Source of the DNA: Candidatus Formimonas warabiya
GTDB lineage: Bacteria > Bacillota > Dehalobacteriia > Dehalobacteriales > Dehalobacteriaceae
Direction of reading: 5' to 3'
Length of the DNA stretch: 64,000 nucleotides
Assembly: GCF_002777255.1 (NCBI RefSeq)
Contig: NZ_CP017634.1
Coordinates: 5,282,903-5,346,902 of the forward strand
Under the pieces are notes generated by a model. It was given only the letters and a program-made list of their open reading frames with translations, had not been told where the DNA came from and did no database searches. Below, piece by piece: positions 28,389-36,875 of the stretch (positions are counted from its first letter, which is position 1; every line of letters starts with the position of its first letter). The translations under genes were made by a program, and so were the position numbers.

Positions 28389-29951
28389 GTGGATAATTTG
28401 ACGATTATCGTAAATAATCTGAGCTTTAGATACCATGATTCTTCTGTCAAGGCTCTGAAAGGGATTGATTTGGAAGCTCAACCGGGTGAGCTTCTTTTTA
28501 TTATTGGGGGAAATGCCAGCGGGAAGTCCACCCTTTTGTTGTGCATGGCGGGCATCATTCCCCATTTGGTTACAGGTGAGTTGAGCGGAGATATTTTGGT
28601 AGATCATATCAGGATGGGAGAAAACGGTATTCAGCAGGAGCGCCCTGGCATGGCCCTTCAGGATTCCGACACCTATCTGTTCGAAGAAGTGTTTCAGGAA
28701 ATTGCCTATCCCCTTGTCAATCAGGGTGCTTCCCAGGAAGAAGTATCTGATTCGGTATACGCTGCATCAAAGTCATTGGGCATAAGTCGCTTGCTTCACC
28801 GCAGTATGTCTACTCTGTCCGGGGGTGAAAGGCAGAAAGTTGCTATCGCAACGGCTTTAGTGACCAAATCACCTGTTTTATTATTGGATGAGCCGGTGGA
28901 ACAATTGGATCCGGATGCTGCCCATGAGGTTCTGACCATTTTGCAGAAAATGGCGCGGGAGGGTAAAACGGTAATCGTTACGGGAAAGCAAGGAGATTTT
29001 GCCCGGAAATATGCGGGCAAAATTGTGTTTTTAGACAATGGCTCTTCCGTCCGTAATATCTCAGCAGCCGGCAACATTTTTGACGATAACCCAGCCCGCC
29101 ATCTTTCTGCTCCAAACCTGAAGGTAGCCCGCGAATCCAGCTGCGGGGAACAATTATTGGAAGAGAGAGATGCCGGGACATTATCCCCGGTCGTAAAATT
29201 TGAAAAAGTGACCCATCTGTTCCAGGACGGAGGGGGCGTGGAAGAGATCGATTTTGCCATCAAACCTGGTGAGGTCATCGCCATCATGGGCCCCAATGGG
29301 GCAGGGAAATCCACATTATTGAAGCATTGCCTTGGCCTGCTTCGGGCACAGAAGGGAAAAACTTTTATTTTTGGGGAAGATGCCTCCGCTTTGCCCAGCT
29401 GGAAGCTGGCCCAAAAAGTGGGCATGCTTTTTCAAAATCCCGATGACCAGATATTCAACGAACGGGTTGATAAAGAAGTGGCGTGGAATCTTAAGGTAAG
29501 AGGAATGACATGGGAACAGGCCCTCAGCGAGGCAAAAAAAGTTTTAGAGGAATTGGGTTTGCTTGATTTATGTGAAAAGCATCCCCATGAACTGATCCGT
29601 TCCCAACGGCAACTGATCGCCTTGGCTTCCGTGCTGGTGACCCATCCGGATCTGATTATTCTGGATGAACCAAGCAAGTCCTTGGATCACAAACATGTCC
29701 GGGAAATAATGGACAGGATATTGCAGCAAAGACCAAGCCGGGGTGCGGTGATTATTGTTACTCATGACCCTGCTTTAGCCTGGCTCTATGCAGACCGGAT
29801 AGCTTTAATCGTTGCCGGCCGATTGGCCGGTATCGGAAATACGGAAGATATTTTGCTTGACCATGTACGAATGGAAAAAGCAAAGTTGTCCCGGCACCCT
29901 TTTGTAATGGACCTCCATGAAAGCAATTCTGATGTACAAGGAGAGTATTGA
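28389..29951 (+). CDS. ECF transporter ATPase, two fused ABC domains
   Basis: The 520-residue protein joins the two ATPases (A and A') that are often separate. Domain 1 has Walker A GGNASGKST, signature LSGGERQK and Walker B VLLLDEPVEQLD. Domain 2 has Walker A GPNGAGKST, Q-loop LFQNPDDQIFNERV and Walker B LIILDEPSKSLD, but where LSGGQ is expected it reads LIRSQRQ. The two ATP sites may therefore be unequal. The start is GTG 28389 or TTG 28398; the latter is better spaced from AAGGTGG. It completes a four-part ECF importer. Confidence 0.93.
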   Translation: MDNLTIIVNNLSFRYHDSSVKALKGIDLEAQPGELLFIIGGNASGKSTLLLCMAGIIPHLVTGELSGDILVDHIRMGENGIQQERPGMALQDSDTYLFEEVFQEIAYPLVNQGASQEEVSDSVYAASKSLGISRLLHRSMSTLSGGERQKVAIATALVTKSPVLLLDEPVEQLDPDAAHEVLTILQKMAREGKTVIVTGKQGDFARKYAGKIVFLDNGSSVRNISAAGNIFDDNPARHLSAPNLKVARESSCGEQLLEERDAGTLSPVVKFEKVTHLFQDGGGVEEIDFAIKPGEVIAIMGPNGAGKSTLLKHCLGLLRAQKGKTFIFGEDASALPSWKLAQKVGMLFQNPDDQIFNERVDKEVAWNLKVRGMTWEQALSEAKKVLEELGLLDLCEKHPHELIRSQRQLIALASVLVTHPDLIILDEPSKSLDHKHVREIMDRILQQRPSRGAVIIVTHDPALAWLYADRIALIVAGRLAGIGNTEDILLDHVRMEKAKLSRHPFVMDLHESNSDVQGEY

Positions 29952-30003
29952 ATAGCGCACAGGTTTTGCGGTGGAGCTTGCCTGGAAAATATAGTTTTAT
30001 CTT

Positions 30004-30032
30004 ACAGACCCAAGTTTGGGGTCTGTTGTTTT
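30004..30032 (+). terminator. Rho-independent terminator after the ECF operon
   Basis: ACAGACCC (30004-30011) pairs with GGGTCTGT (30019-30026), followed by TGTTTT. Confidence 0.7.
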
Positions 30033-30060
30033 ACCATATTATAATATCATATAGTTTATA

Positions 30061-30080
30061 GTATAATTAACGTATAATTA
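30061..30080 (+). promoter_or_regulatory. Direct repeat GTATAATTA in front of the AraC gene
   Basis: GTATAATTA occurs at 30061-30069 and again at 30072-30080, one helical turn apart, in a very AT-rich stretch about 80 bases before the regulator start. It could be a promoter, a tandem operator, or both. Confidence 0.35.
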
Positions 30081-30150
30081 AGCAAGATTAACATGCCTTT
30101 ACAGAAGACTGAGCAATTCCCAATAGGATGACAACTGGGGGGAAAGGAAT

Positions 30151-30876
30151 TTGTCAGAGCGCAAAATTGTTTGTGAATACCGCACTTATACCGAAACAAA
30201 AAATACCCATCAACATGCCTTCATCCAATTAATTTTGCCCCTCCAGGGTGTGTTGAATATAGAAACCGAACACAAAGACCTGAAGCTAAACGATTCCCAG
30301 CTATTCTTATTGCCCGTAGGGTGCGATCATACTTTTTGGGCAAACCGATGCAACCGGTTCCTGGTTTTAGATATTCCTCAAATTATGCTTCCCGGCAGCG
30401 AATTGGCGAAATTTTCCGGTGGTAAAAACTATGAGATGGACGAAAAATGGAAAGCGATCCGGTTGCTATTAATGAACGAACTGGATCAGGAAAATGATCC
30501 GGATTCGGATGTGACCATGCTGCTCCGGTATTTTCAAAAGTTTCTCACCCCAGAGGACCTGCCGGATTCTGTAATTTATATGCAAAGACACTATAACCAG
30601 GATATTAAATTAGAGAAGCTGGCCCAGATCGAGCATTACCATGTCAATTATTACTGCGAATGGTTTAAACGGATCATGTGCTGTACTCCTTTGGAATACC
30701 TGAAGAAAGTAAGAATTGAACAGGCAAAAGAATTACTATTGGGCACCAATTTAAATATTATGCAAATTGCCTGGGAAGTGGGCTATGCCCATCATTCTTC
30801 TTTGACCAGGGCGTTTAAGGAAATGGAAAATATCACTCCGGAAGAATTCAGACAGAAAAACATGAAGATTTGCTAA
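30151..30876 (+). CDS. AraC-family transcriptional regulator
   Basis: The 241-residue protein has an N-terminal cupin-like sensor (HQHAFIQLILPLQGVLNIE; LFLLPVGCDHTFWA) and a C-terminal double helix-turn-helix (about 140-240), with the AraC signature NIMQIAWEVGYAHHSSLTRAF...ITPEEFR. It starts with TTG 30151 behind GGGGGGAAAGGAA. Regulators of this type bind small metabolites and act near their own genes, so the Fe-S protein and methylamine locus downstream are candidate targets. The effector is unknown. Confidence 0.92.
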   Translation: MSERKIVCEYRTYTETKNTHQHAFIQLILPLQGVLNIETEHKDLKLNDSQLFLLPVGCDHTFWANRCNRFLVLDIPQIMLPGSELAKFSGGKNYEMDEKWKAIRLLLMNELDQENDPDSDVTMLLRYFQKFLTPEDLPDSVIYMQRHYNQDIKLEKLAQIEHYHVNYYCEWFKRIMCCTPLEYLKKVRIEQAKELLLGTNLNIMQIAWEVGYAHHSSLTRAFKEMENITPEEFRQKNMKIC

Positions 30877-30976
30877 AAGAAAACTTAATTACGGGAAAAA
30901 ACATGGAGGAGATTTTTGTATCATAGATATAGAGAAGTTTCCCGGGTTATATTTTAAATTGAGGAGGTAGTTAAAG

Positions 30977-31747
30977 GTGGACCTAAGAAATGAAATTGTG
31001 TCGGTGATAAAAAATGAGGTTCTTGGCTCGGGAAAAGAGGAATTATTCAGAGAACCTCTGGTGGGCTTTGCTTCCGCAGACGATCCTTTGTTTTCCAAAC
31101 TGGCCGAAATCGTAGGACCGGAACATGTTCACCCGAAAGACATCCTGGAATCTGCTAAGACAGTGGTGGCCTTCTTTGTTCCTTTTTCCAAAAGAATTGT
31201 CTTGGAAAATAGGAAGTCTCCTGAGGTTTCTCCGGAATGGGCGAATATCTATCTGGTGGCAAATGCCTTAATCAATGATATTTCGAAAAAATTGATTGAG
31301 CATCTGGCCGGTAAAGGGATTGAAGGGGGTACCATTAAAGCAACCCACACCTTTGATGAAAAAACCCTCCAAGCGGGCTGGTCTCATCGAAGCGCGGCGT
31401 ACATTGCCGGATTGGGCAGATTTGGCCTGAACCGGATGCTGATCACACCGGTGGGATGCGCCGGCCGGTACGGGAGTGTCGTTATTTCAGAGAAAATTGC
31501 ACCGGACCCGCGTCCCCAAGAGGAGCTGTGTACTTATTTTATCAACGGACAGTGCGGGTTTTGCATTAATAACTGTCCCACACAAGCTCTCAAGGTTGAC
31601 GGGTTTGACCGGCATAAGTGTTATGCTCATTTACTGGAAGTTAGTAAAAGGTTTTCTGATTTAGGGGGGCTTTGTGATGTGTGCGGGAAATGTGTGGTGG
31701 GCCCGTGTGCCATTCTATTTGACAAGAGCAAGGAGCGGTCCCTGTAA
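30977..31747 (+). CDS. Two-cluster [4Fe-4S] protein, epoxyqueuosine reductase (QueG)-like
   Basis: The 256-residue protein has an N-terminal domain similar to the cobalamin-binding reductase QueG and a C-terminal ferredoxin part with two [4Fe-4S] motifs: C-x8-C-x2-C-x3-CP (GQCGFCINNCP) and C-x2-C-x2-C-x4-C (LCDVCGKCVVGPC). The GWSHRSAAYIAGLGRFGLNRM block is characteristic of the QueG-like family. In a methylamine locus such proteins may reduce corrinoid cofactors rather than act on tRNA, but that is inference. GTG 30977 follows GAGGAGGTAG. Confidence 0.8.
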   Translation: MDLRNEIVSVIKNEVLGSGKEELFREPLVGFASADDPLFSKLAEIVGPEHVHPKDILESAKTVVAFFVPFSKRIVLENRKSPEVSPEWANIYLVANALINDISKKLIEHLAGKGIEGGTIKATHTFDEKTLQAGWSHRSAAYIAGLGRFGLNRMLITPVGCAGRYGSVVISEKIAPDPRPQEELCTYFINGQCGFCINNCPTQALKVDGFDRHKCYAHLLEVSKRFSDLGGLCDVCGKCVVGPCAILFDKSKERSL

Positions 31748-31782
31748 GCCGTCCTATTAATTGAATAATTGAGTTGTTAAAC

Positions 31783-31822
31783 GCCGGTGAAGTAAAAAGA
31801 AACTTTGTCCGGCTTTTTATTT
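31783..31822 (+). terminator. Probable terminator
   Basis: GCCGG (31783-31787) pairs with CCGGC (31809-31813) across a 21-base loop, followed by TTTTTATTT. Confidence 0.5.
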
Positions 31823-31905
31823 GGTAAATGTGCAGGACAATGGGATACCATGGTGGAAATAGGCAGTGTTAACCGGGATATGAGATGATAAAGGGAGGCA
31901 GCATG

Positions 31906-33297
31906 ATGCAAATTAATCCTGATAACTGGTGCCTGGATTTTACCCCTGATGATTATAAAAACATTTTAGAGAATTGCTATGATGAAGTGATGGTGGTAAA
32001 TGCCAAAGGAGTAGTGGTTTATGTTAATGAGGCCTGTGAAAGAAATTATGGCCTTAGCCCATCGGAAATTATCGGTAGGACGGTTAATGATTTGGGCGCC
32101 CAGGGATATTATCGACCTGTAATCGCTCCTCTTGTATTTAAGGAAAAGAAAACCGTTACCTTAGAACAGGAGACAAACCTGGGGGTAAAACTGGTCGTTA
32201 CGGTGAAGCCAATTTTTGATACGAAAGGCAATATTAAATACATCGTCGCTAACAGCCGCGATATCAGCCAGATCGAAAGGCTGAAACACGATTTGGAAAA
32301 AACAAAGCGGATGGTGCAGAAATTCCAGACAGAGGTGGAAGAGCTCAGAAAAAAACAGGTTGTTTACGAAAGTATGTTTGTGAACAGTAAGTCCATGCGG
32401 CAATGCCTGGAGCTTGCCCAAAAGGTGGCTGCATCGGACTCTACCTTGCTCATTTTAGGTGAATCGGGTACCGGAAAAAATGTCATGGCAAAATATGTTC
32501 ATAAAATTAGCGGCCGGCCCGGGCCTTTTTTGTCTATCAACTGTGCTGCTATACCGGCGCACTTATTGGAATCGGAATTGTTTGGCTATCGCCGGGGCGC
32601 TTTTACAGGGGCAAATAGTGATAAAGTGGGCCTGATCGAGCTTACGAACGAGGGAACGATATTTTTAGATGAAATTGCCGAAATCCCCATTACCCTGCAA
32701 GCAAAAATTTTGGAATTCATTCAGGAAAAGCAGTTTATGCCGATCGGCGGGAAGGTGCACAAAAAAATCAATAGTCGAATCATTGCCGCGACCAATCGGG
32801 ACTTAACCCAGTTGGTTAAGAAAGGGGAATTTAGAGAGGACCTCTATTACCGGTTAAATGTGATCGAATTAAAAATTCCTCCCCTCCGGGAAAGGCAAGA
32901 GGATATTCATTTATTTATTAAACATTTCTTGGATCAGTTTAACAAACGATATCATAAATACTGTACCTTCAGCAATAAGTGTATGGATGTGCTCACCAAG
33001 TATCATTGGCCGGGCAATGTGCGGGAACTGGAGCATCTGACGGAACGCCTGGTTTTAACGGTACAGGGAGAAAAAATTAACATTGATGATTTGCCGGGAT
33101 ATGTCTATCAAACTTACGACCAGGTTCTAAATAAAGAATTTGTTTCTTTGGATGAAGTTGTAGAAGACTTGATCCAAAAATTAGTCATTGAAACATATAA
33201 ACAACACAAGAGTTCCTACAAGTTAGCTAAAGCCTTAAACATCACGCAGCCGAGAGCCTATCGATTAATATGTAAATACATTGTGGAAGCCGGTTAG
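31906..33297 (+). CDS. PAS-domain sigma-54-dependent transcriptional activator
   Basis: This is a bacterial enhancer-binding protein. N-terminal PAS domain (about 10-125: YDEVMVVNAKGVVVYVNEAC), a short coiled coil, AAA+ domain with Walker A GESGTGKN, the intact sigma-54 contact loop GAFTGA, Walker B IFLDEIAEI and the R-finger region LYYRLNVIELKIPPLRERQED, then a C-terminal helix-turn-helix (KLAKALNITQPRAYRLI). ATG 31906 (or 31903) fits GGGAGG at 31893-31898. A -24/-12 promoter and a dyad lie directly downstream, so it very likely controls the BCCT-mttB-mtgB operon in response to a small ligand bound by the PAS domain. Confidence 0.95.
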   Translation: MQINPDNWCLDFTPDDYKNILENCYDEVMVVNAKGVVVYVNEACERNYGLSPSEIIGRTVNDLGAQGYYRPVIAPLVFKEKKTVTLEQETNLGVKLVVTVKPIFDTKGNIKYIVANSRDISQIERLKHDLEKTKRMVQKFQTEVEELRKKQVVYESMFVNSKSMRQCLELAQKVAASDSTLLILGESGTGKNVMAKYVHKISGRPGPFLSINCAAIPAHLLESELFGYRRGAFTGANSDKVGLIELTNEGTIFLDEIAEIPITLQAKILEFIQEKQFMPIGGKVHKKINSRIIAATNRDLTQLVKKGEFREDLYYRLNVIELKIPPLRERQEDIHLFIKHFLDQFNKRYHKYCTFSNKCMDVLTKYHWPGNVRELEHLTERLVLTVQGEKINIDDLPGYVYQTYDQVLNKEFVSLDEVVEDLIQKLVIETYKQHKSSYKLAKALNITQPRAYRLICKYIVEAG

Positions 33298-33320
33298 ATA
33301 AAAATCTTTCCGGTTTTTTT
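33290..33320 (+). terminator. Terminator of the activator gene
   Basis: CCGG-TT-AGAT-AAAA-ATCT-TT-CCGG overlaps the stop codon and is followed by T7. Confidence 0.65.
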
Positions 33321-33472
33321 ATACCTAAATGCCCCGGGTAAAACGCCGGCGTATTGGATTTAACCGTTTTATGGTTATGAAAGCTGCACCGTAAACGAAA
33401 AGAATTTCCCGCTCATAAGCAACCCCGGTTTTAATTCCACTTAGGGAGATTCGCGATGTCACAGAAATATCT

Positions 33473-33498
33473 AAAGCAATACGGAAACGTATTGCTTT
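33473..33498 (+). promoter_or_regulatory. Perfect 11-bp inverted repeat: likely activator (enhancer) site
   Basis: AAAGCAATACG-GAAA-CGTATTGCTTT lies about 80 bases before the sigma-54 promoter, the usual place for an enhancer-binding protein site. A weaker related half, CAATGACGTATT, follows at 33503-33514. A terminator reading is less likely because the activator gene already has one. Confidence 0.65.
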
Positions 33499-33576
33499 TA
33501 AAACAATGACGTATTAATTTGGAGAAATATTAGATCAGAACGAATGATTGTAAGCTACCATCCTCTCCTTTTGTCT

Positions 33577-33593
33577 TTGGCATATTTATTGCT
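33577..33593 (+). promoter_or_regulatory. Sigma-54 (-24/-12) promoter
   Basis: TTGGCATATTTATTGCT matches the sigma-54 consensus TTGGCACGNNNNTTGCT, with GG (33579-33580) and GC (33591-33592) exactly ten bases apart. Transcription should start near 33604, about 90 bases before the BCCT gene. Confidence 0.85.
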
Positions 33594-33693
33594 AATTCCT
33601 AAATCTGAGTAAGAGAAATAATTGCTTTTCCGGCAAGGAGGTGTTACGGATTTAACATGCAATGGGCAGACAGTACAGAAAGGGGAGGAGTAA

Positions 33694-35289
33694 ATGAGTA
33701 TGGAAGAAAAACAGAAAAGAAAAGTTGAAGCTATTTTGTTTTATCCACCGTTAATACTTTTAGCGGCTTTTTGTCTTTGGGCGGTGAACGATGCTGAAAA
33801 GGCAGGGGCGGTTCTCCAAAAAGTATATTATTTTGTCACAAATACCTTAGGCTGGGTTTTCCAATGGTATTATGTGCTTGCCTTTTTATTATTTCTCTAC
33901 TTTGTATGCGGACCCTATGCCCATAAAAAGCTGGGGGAAGGACCGCCGGAATTTAGCACCTTGACCTGGTGGGGCATGATGTTTACGGCCGGAACCAGCC
34001 TTGGGGTGATGTTCTGGGCCACGATGGAGACCTTTTGGGATCTTCAGTTCCCCGCCATGGGGGCCCAGCCTTTCTCTCCGGAAGCTGCCCGGTGGGCCCT
34101 TAGTTATCCCTTGTTTCACTGGGGACCCTTGTGCTGGGGCATCTACGCAGTCTTTGCGGTAGCCTTTGCCTTTATGTTTTTCGTCCAGAAGCAGAATGTA
34201 GTCAGACCAAGTTCTGCTTGTGAGTCGTTGCTGGGCACCCGTTTGGCGAAGGGGTGGCTGGGCAGAGTGATTGATATCATTTTCCTGATTGGTCTGATCG
34301 GCGGCATCTCAACATCTACGGGTATTTTGGCTCCGGTTATCGGAGAGCTGTTCTCCAAGGTATTTGGTTTTGAGCATAATATCCGGCTGGATAGCATCAT
34401 TATTTTTTCCTGGATTTTTGTTGTAGCTGCCACAGTTTATACCGGTGTAAATAAAGGCATTAAAATATTGAGCGATATCAGAGTTTACCTGGGCTTTGCA
34501 GTACTTTTGCTGCTCTTGTTCTTTGGTCCGACCAGCTTCATCTTGAATAGTTTTACGGATTCAGTCGGGCATTTGGCGCAAAATTTTGTGATGATGAGTT
34601 TTAACCTGGATCCCCATGCCAAGGGGGGATTTCCCCAGAACTGGACCATCTTTTACTGGGCCTGGATTATCTGCCTGTGCCTGCCCGCAGGATTGTATTA
34701 CGGGAGAATTTCTAAAGGCAGAACGGTTCGGGAGTTAGTGACGGGGGTTTTAATAGGCTGTATGGGGGGGAGCTGGATCTTCTTCGCCGTTTTTGCCAAC
34801 TATCTGTTGGATATTGTGAATAAAGGCGTGTTCACCCCGGAACAATTAACGGCCTTGGGTCAAATAAGTTCCCATGAGGCGGTAGTGAAAATTTGGAGTA
34901 CCATGCCATTTGCCGGTATTACTTTAGTTGTTTTCTTTATCCTGGCGTATATATCGAACTGGACTCTGGTAAACGGAGCTGTCTATACCATATCCATGGT
35001 ATCAACCAAGGAATTAACCGGAGAAGAGGAACCGCCGAAATGGAGCAGAGTATTTTGGTCGGTGGCGTTGTGCTGTTTAACTCTGGCCTTAGTCAATATT
35101 GGGCAGTTAAAGGCAGTGCAAACCATGACCGTTGCCGCTTCAGTACCCATGCTGTTTGTCACGACCACGATCATCCTTACTATGATGAAAGATCTGCGCC
35201 GGGAATGGGGAAGTGAACAGATAGGCAGGAATCCCCAGTTGGAACGGCAGAGTGCCCTAACCGTTGATCAGGAAAAAGTTCAGGCATAA
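33694..35289 (+). CDS. BCCT-family transporter (betaine/choline/carnitine type)
   Basis: The 531-residue membrane protein has about twelve helices and the BCCT trait of aromatic-rich helices: FTAGTSLGVMFWATMETFWD, SYPLFHWGPLCWGIYAVFA, and the family stretch NWTIFYWAWIICLCLPAGLYYGRISKGRT (split here as NWTIFYWAW and GRISKGRTVREL). It imports quaternary or tertiary amines for the methyltransferases encoded next. ATG 33694 follows AGGGGAGGAG. It is the first gene after the sigma-54 promoter. The usual Gly-betaine Trp box is only partly matched, so the substrate may differ (for example trimethylamine or carnitine). Confidence 0.93.
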   Translation: MSMEEKQKRKVEAILFYPPLILLAAFCLWAVNDAEKAGAVLQKVYYFVTNTLGWVFQWYYVLAFLLFLYFVCGPYAHKKLGEGPPEFSTLTWWGMMFTAGTSLGVMFWATMETFWDLQFPAMGAQPFSPEAARWALSYPLFHWGPLCWGIYAVFAVAFAFMFFVQKQNVVRPSSACESLLGTRLAKGWLGRVIDIIFLIGLIGGISTSTGILAPVIGELFSKVFGFEHNIRLDSIIIFSWIFVVAATVYTGVNKGIKILSDIRVYLGFAVLLLLLFFGPTSFILNSFTDSVGHLAQNFVMMSFNLDPHAKGGFPQNWTIFYWAWIICLCLPAGLYYGRISKGRTVRELVTGVLIGCMGGSWIFFAVFANYLLDIVNKGVFTPEQLTALGQISSHEAVVKIWSTMPFAGITLVVFFILAYISNWTLVNGAVYTISMVSTKELTGEEEPPKWSRVFWSVALCCLTLALVNIGQLKAVQTMTVAASVPMLFVTTTIILTMMKDLRREWGSEQIGRNPQLERQSALTVDQEKVQA

Positions 35290-35334
35290 CAAATAGGCGG
35301 GCAAGTTATCATTACCAATTGGGGAGGTATCAAA

Positions 35335-36813
35335 GTGAAGCGCAATTTCCAAGTAGGCATAAGCCATATCAGCGGTTTTAGTTTAAATGCTTTGACGGCA
35401 GATGAATTATATGCCGTTCACTGTGCCATATTGGAGGTTTTACAGGATTCCGGGCTGAAGGTGGACAGTCGGGAGGCTCAGGCCATTTTTGAAGGCGGCG
35501 GGTGCAAGGTCAATCCTAAGACAAATATTGTTAAAATTCCTGCCGATGTAGTGGAAGATGCCATCTGTTCAGCCCCCAGCACATTCCTGCTGGCGGGGAG
35601 AAACCCCAAAAACGACTTGGTAGTAGGAGGAAAAAGCTCGGCCTTTTTTAACTTCGGAGAGGCCATTTATCTTTATGACCCTTTTACCTTAGCGTATAGA
35701 AAAAGCACGAAAGAGGATGTGGGAAATGCGGCTTTGATTTGCGATGCCATGGAGGAAATGGAGATTTGCAATAGGGGGATGGGGGCGGATGAATACCCGG
35801 GACCGATTCAATCCATTCATAATGCCGATGCTATTTTCTCCCATACATCCAAGCATTGCTTTATCGGTCCCAACAGTGGCTATAATTACAAAAAAGTTGT
35901 TGAAATGGCAGCGGCTATTCAAGGGGGCATGGAGGCATTGCAGGAGCGCCCTATTTACAGTGCCACGGTTTGTCCCACCAGCCCGCTGCAGTTGCTGCCT
36001 GAAATGTCGGATGTAGTGATTGAAGCCGCCCGGTATGGATTGCCGGTAAACATTGTCTCTATGGCCATGGCCGGGGCAAGCAGTCCGGTCACTCTGGCCG
36101 GTACCCTGGTTACCCAGGGCGCAGAAGTGCTGGGGGGGATCGTGCTGAACCAGCTCACGCGAAAAGGGTCGCCCGTCACCTTTGGCGCCGTTAGTACCAT
36201 TATGGATATGCGCCTTGCCACCGCACCGGTGGGCGCGCCGGAATTAGGCATGCTCAGTGCCGCGATGGCCAATTTAGCCCAGTATTATAAAATTCCCAGT
36301 TTTGGGGCCGGCGGGTAGTCAGACAGCAAGGTTCCGGACGCCCAGGCCGCTCAGGAAAAGGCCCTTAGTTTATTGACATCCTCCATGATGGGGGTTAACC
36401 TGGTTTTAGGCATAGGGATGCTTGAAGGTGGGTTAACATATGATTTTGCCCAGATTGTGATGGACTGTGAGTTAATCAGAATGGTGCGCAGAATTGTACG
36501 AGGAATTACGGTGGATGACGAGAGCTTGGCTGTGGATGTGATCAAGCAGGTAGGAGCCGCGGGTGAATTCATGAGTCATGAACACACCTTTCGTCATTTT
36601 CGAAACGAACATTCACAAAGTAAGATTGCGGATCGGACGATACGGGCCAATTGGCTGGCAAAGGGGAGCAAGGAGATGGTGGAAAGGGCCTATGAAGAGG
36701 CCCGGTATATTCTAAAAAATCATCAACCGGATCCTTTGCCATCGGGCGTGGATTCTGCGATAGGGAGAATTATGGAAGAAGCGAACGAGCATTATGGGAT
36801 AAAGCAAAATTAA
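35335..36813 (+). CDS. mttB: Trimethylamine:corrinoid methyltransferase with in-frame amber (pyrrolysine)
   Basis: MttB moves a methyl group from trimethylamine to a corrinoid protein. The gene runs from GTG 35335 (GGGGAGGT upstream) to TAA 36813, 492 residues if the TAG at 36316-36318 is read through; pyrrolysine would be residue 328, close to its place in known MttB. Sequence on both sides is in the same frame and typical of the family: PSFGAGG before, SDSKVPDAQAAQEK after, then EGGLTYDF and MVRRIVRGI. Without readthrough the product would lose its C-terminal third. The pyl genes must lie elsewhere. It sits between a BCCT transporter and an MttB paralogue. Confidence 0.93.
36316..36318 (+). 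other. Amber codon predicted to encode pyrrolysine
   Basis: The TAG lies at the conserved Pyl site between GAGG and SDSKVPD. The reading frame stays open for another 165 codons, and family similarity is unbroken across it. Confidence 0.88.
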
Positions 36814-36822
36814 TGAATAATG

Positions 36823-36851
36823 GGGTAAGCTGACGGAACATCAGCTTACCC
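36823..36851 (+). terminator. Intercistronic hairpin between mttB and mtgB-like gene
   Basis: A perfect 11-bp stem GGGTAAGCTGA / TCAGCTTACCC with a 7-base loop is followed by GCATTTTG. The weak T run suggests a partial terminator or transcript-end stabiliser. Confidence 0.6.
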
Positions 36852-36875
36852 GCATTTTGACGTGGAGGGTTGACG

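Noticed and set aside
33473..33498. The 11-bp dyad with GAAA loop as a terminator
   Set aside because: The activator gene already has a terminator at 33290-33320, and only one T follows the arm. Its position relative to the sigma-54 promoter fits an activator site better.
36316..36318. The TAG as a nonsense mutation that makes mttB a pseudogene
   Set aside because: It is exactly at the known pyrrolysine site, the rest of the gene is intact, and no other damage is present.
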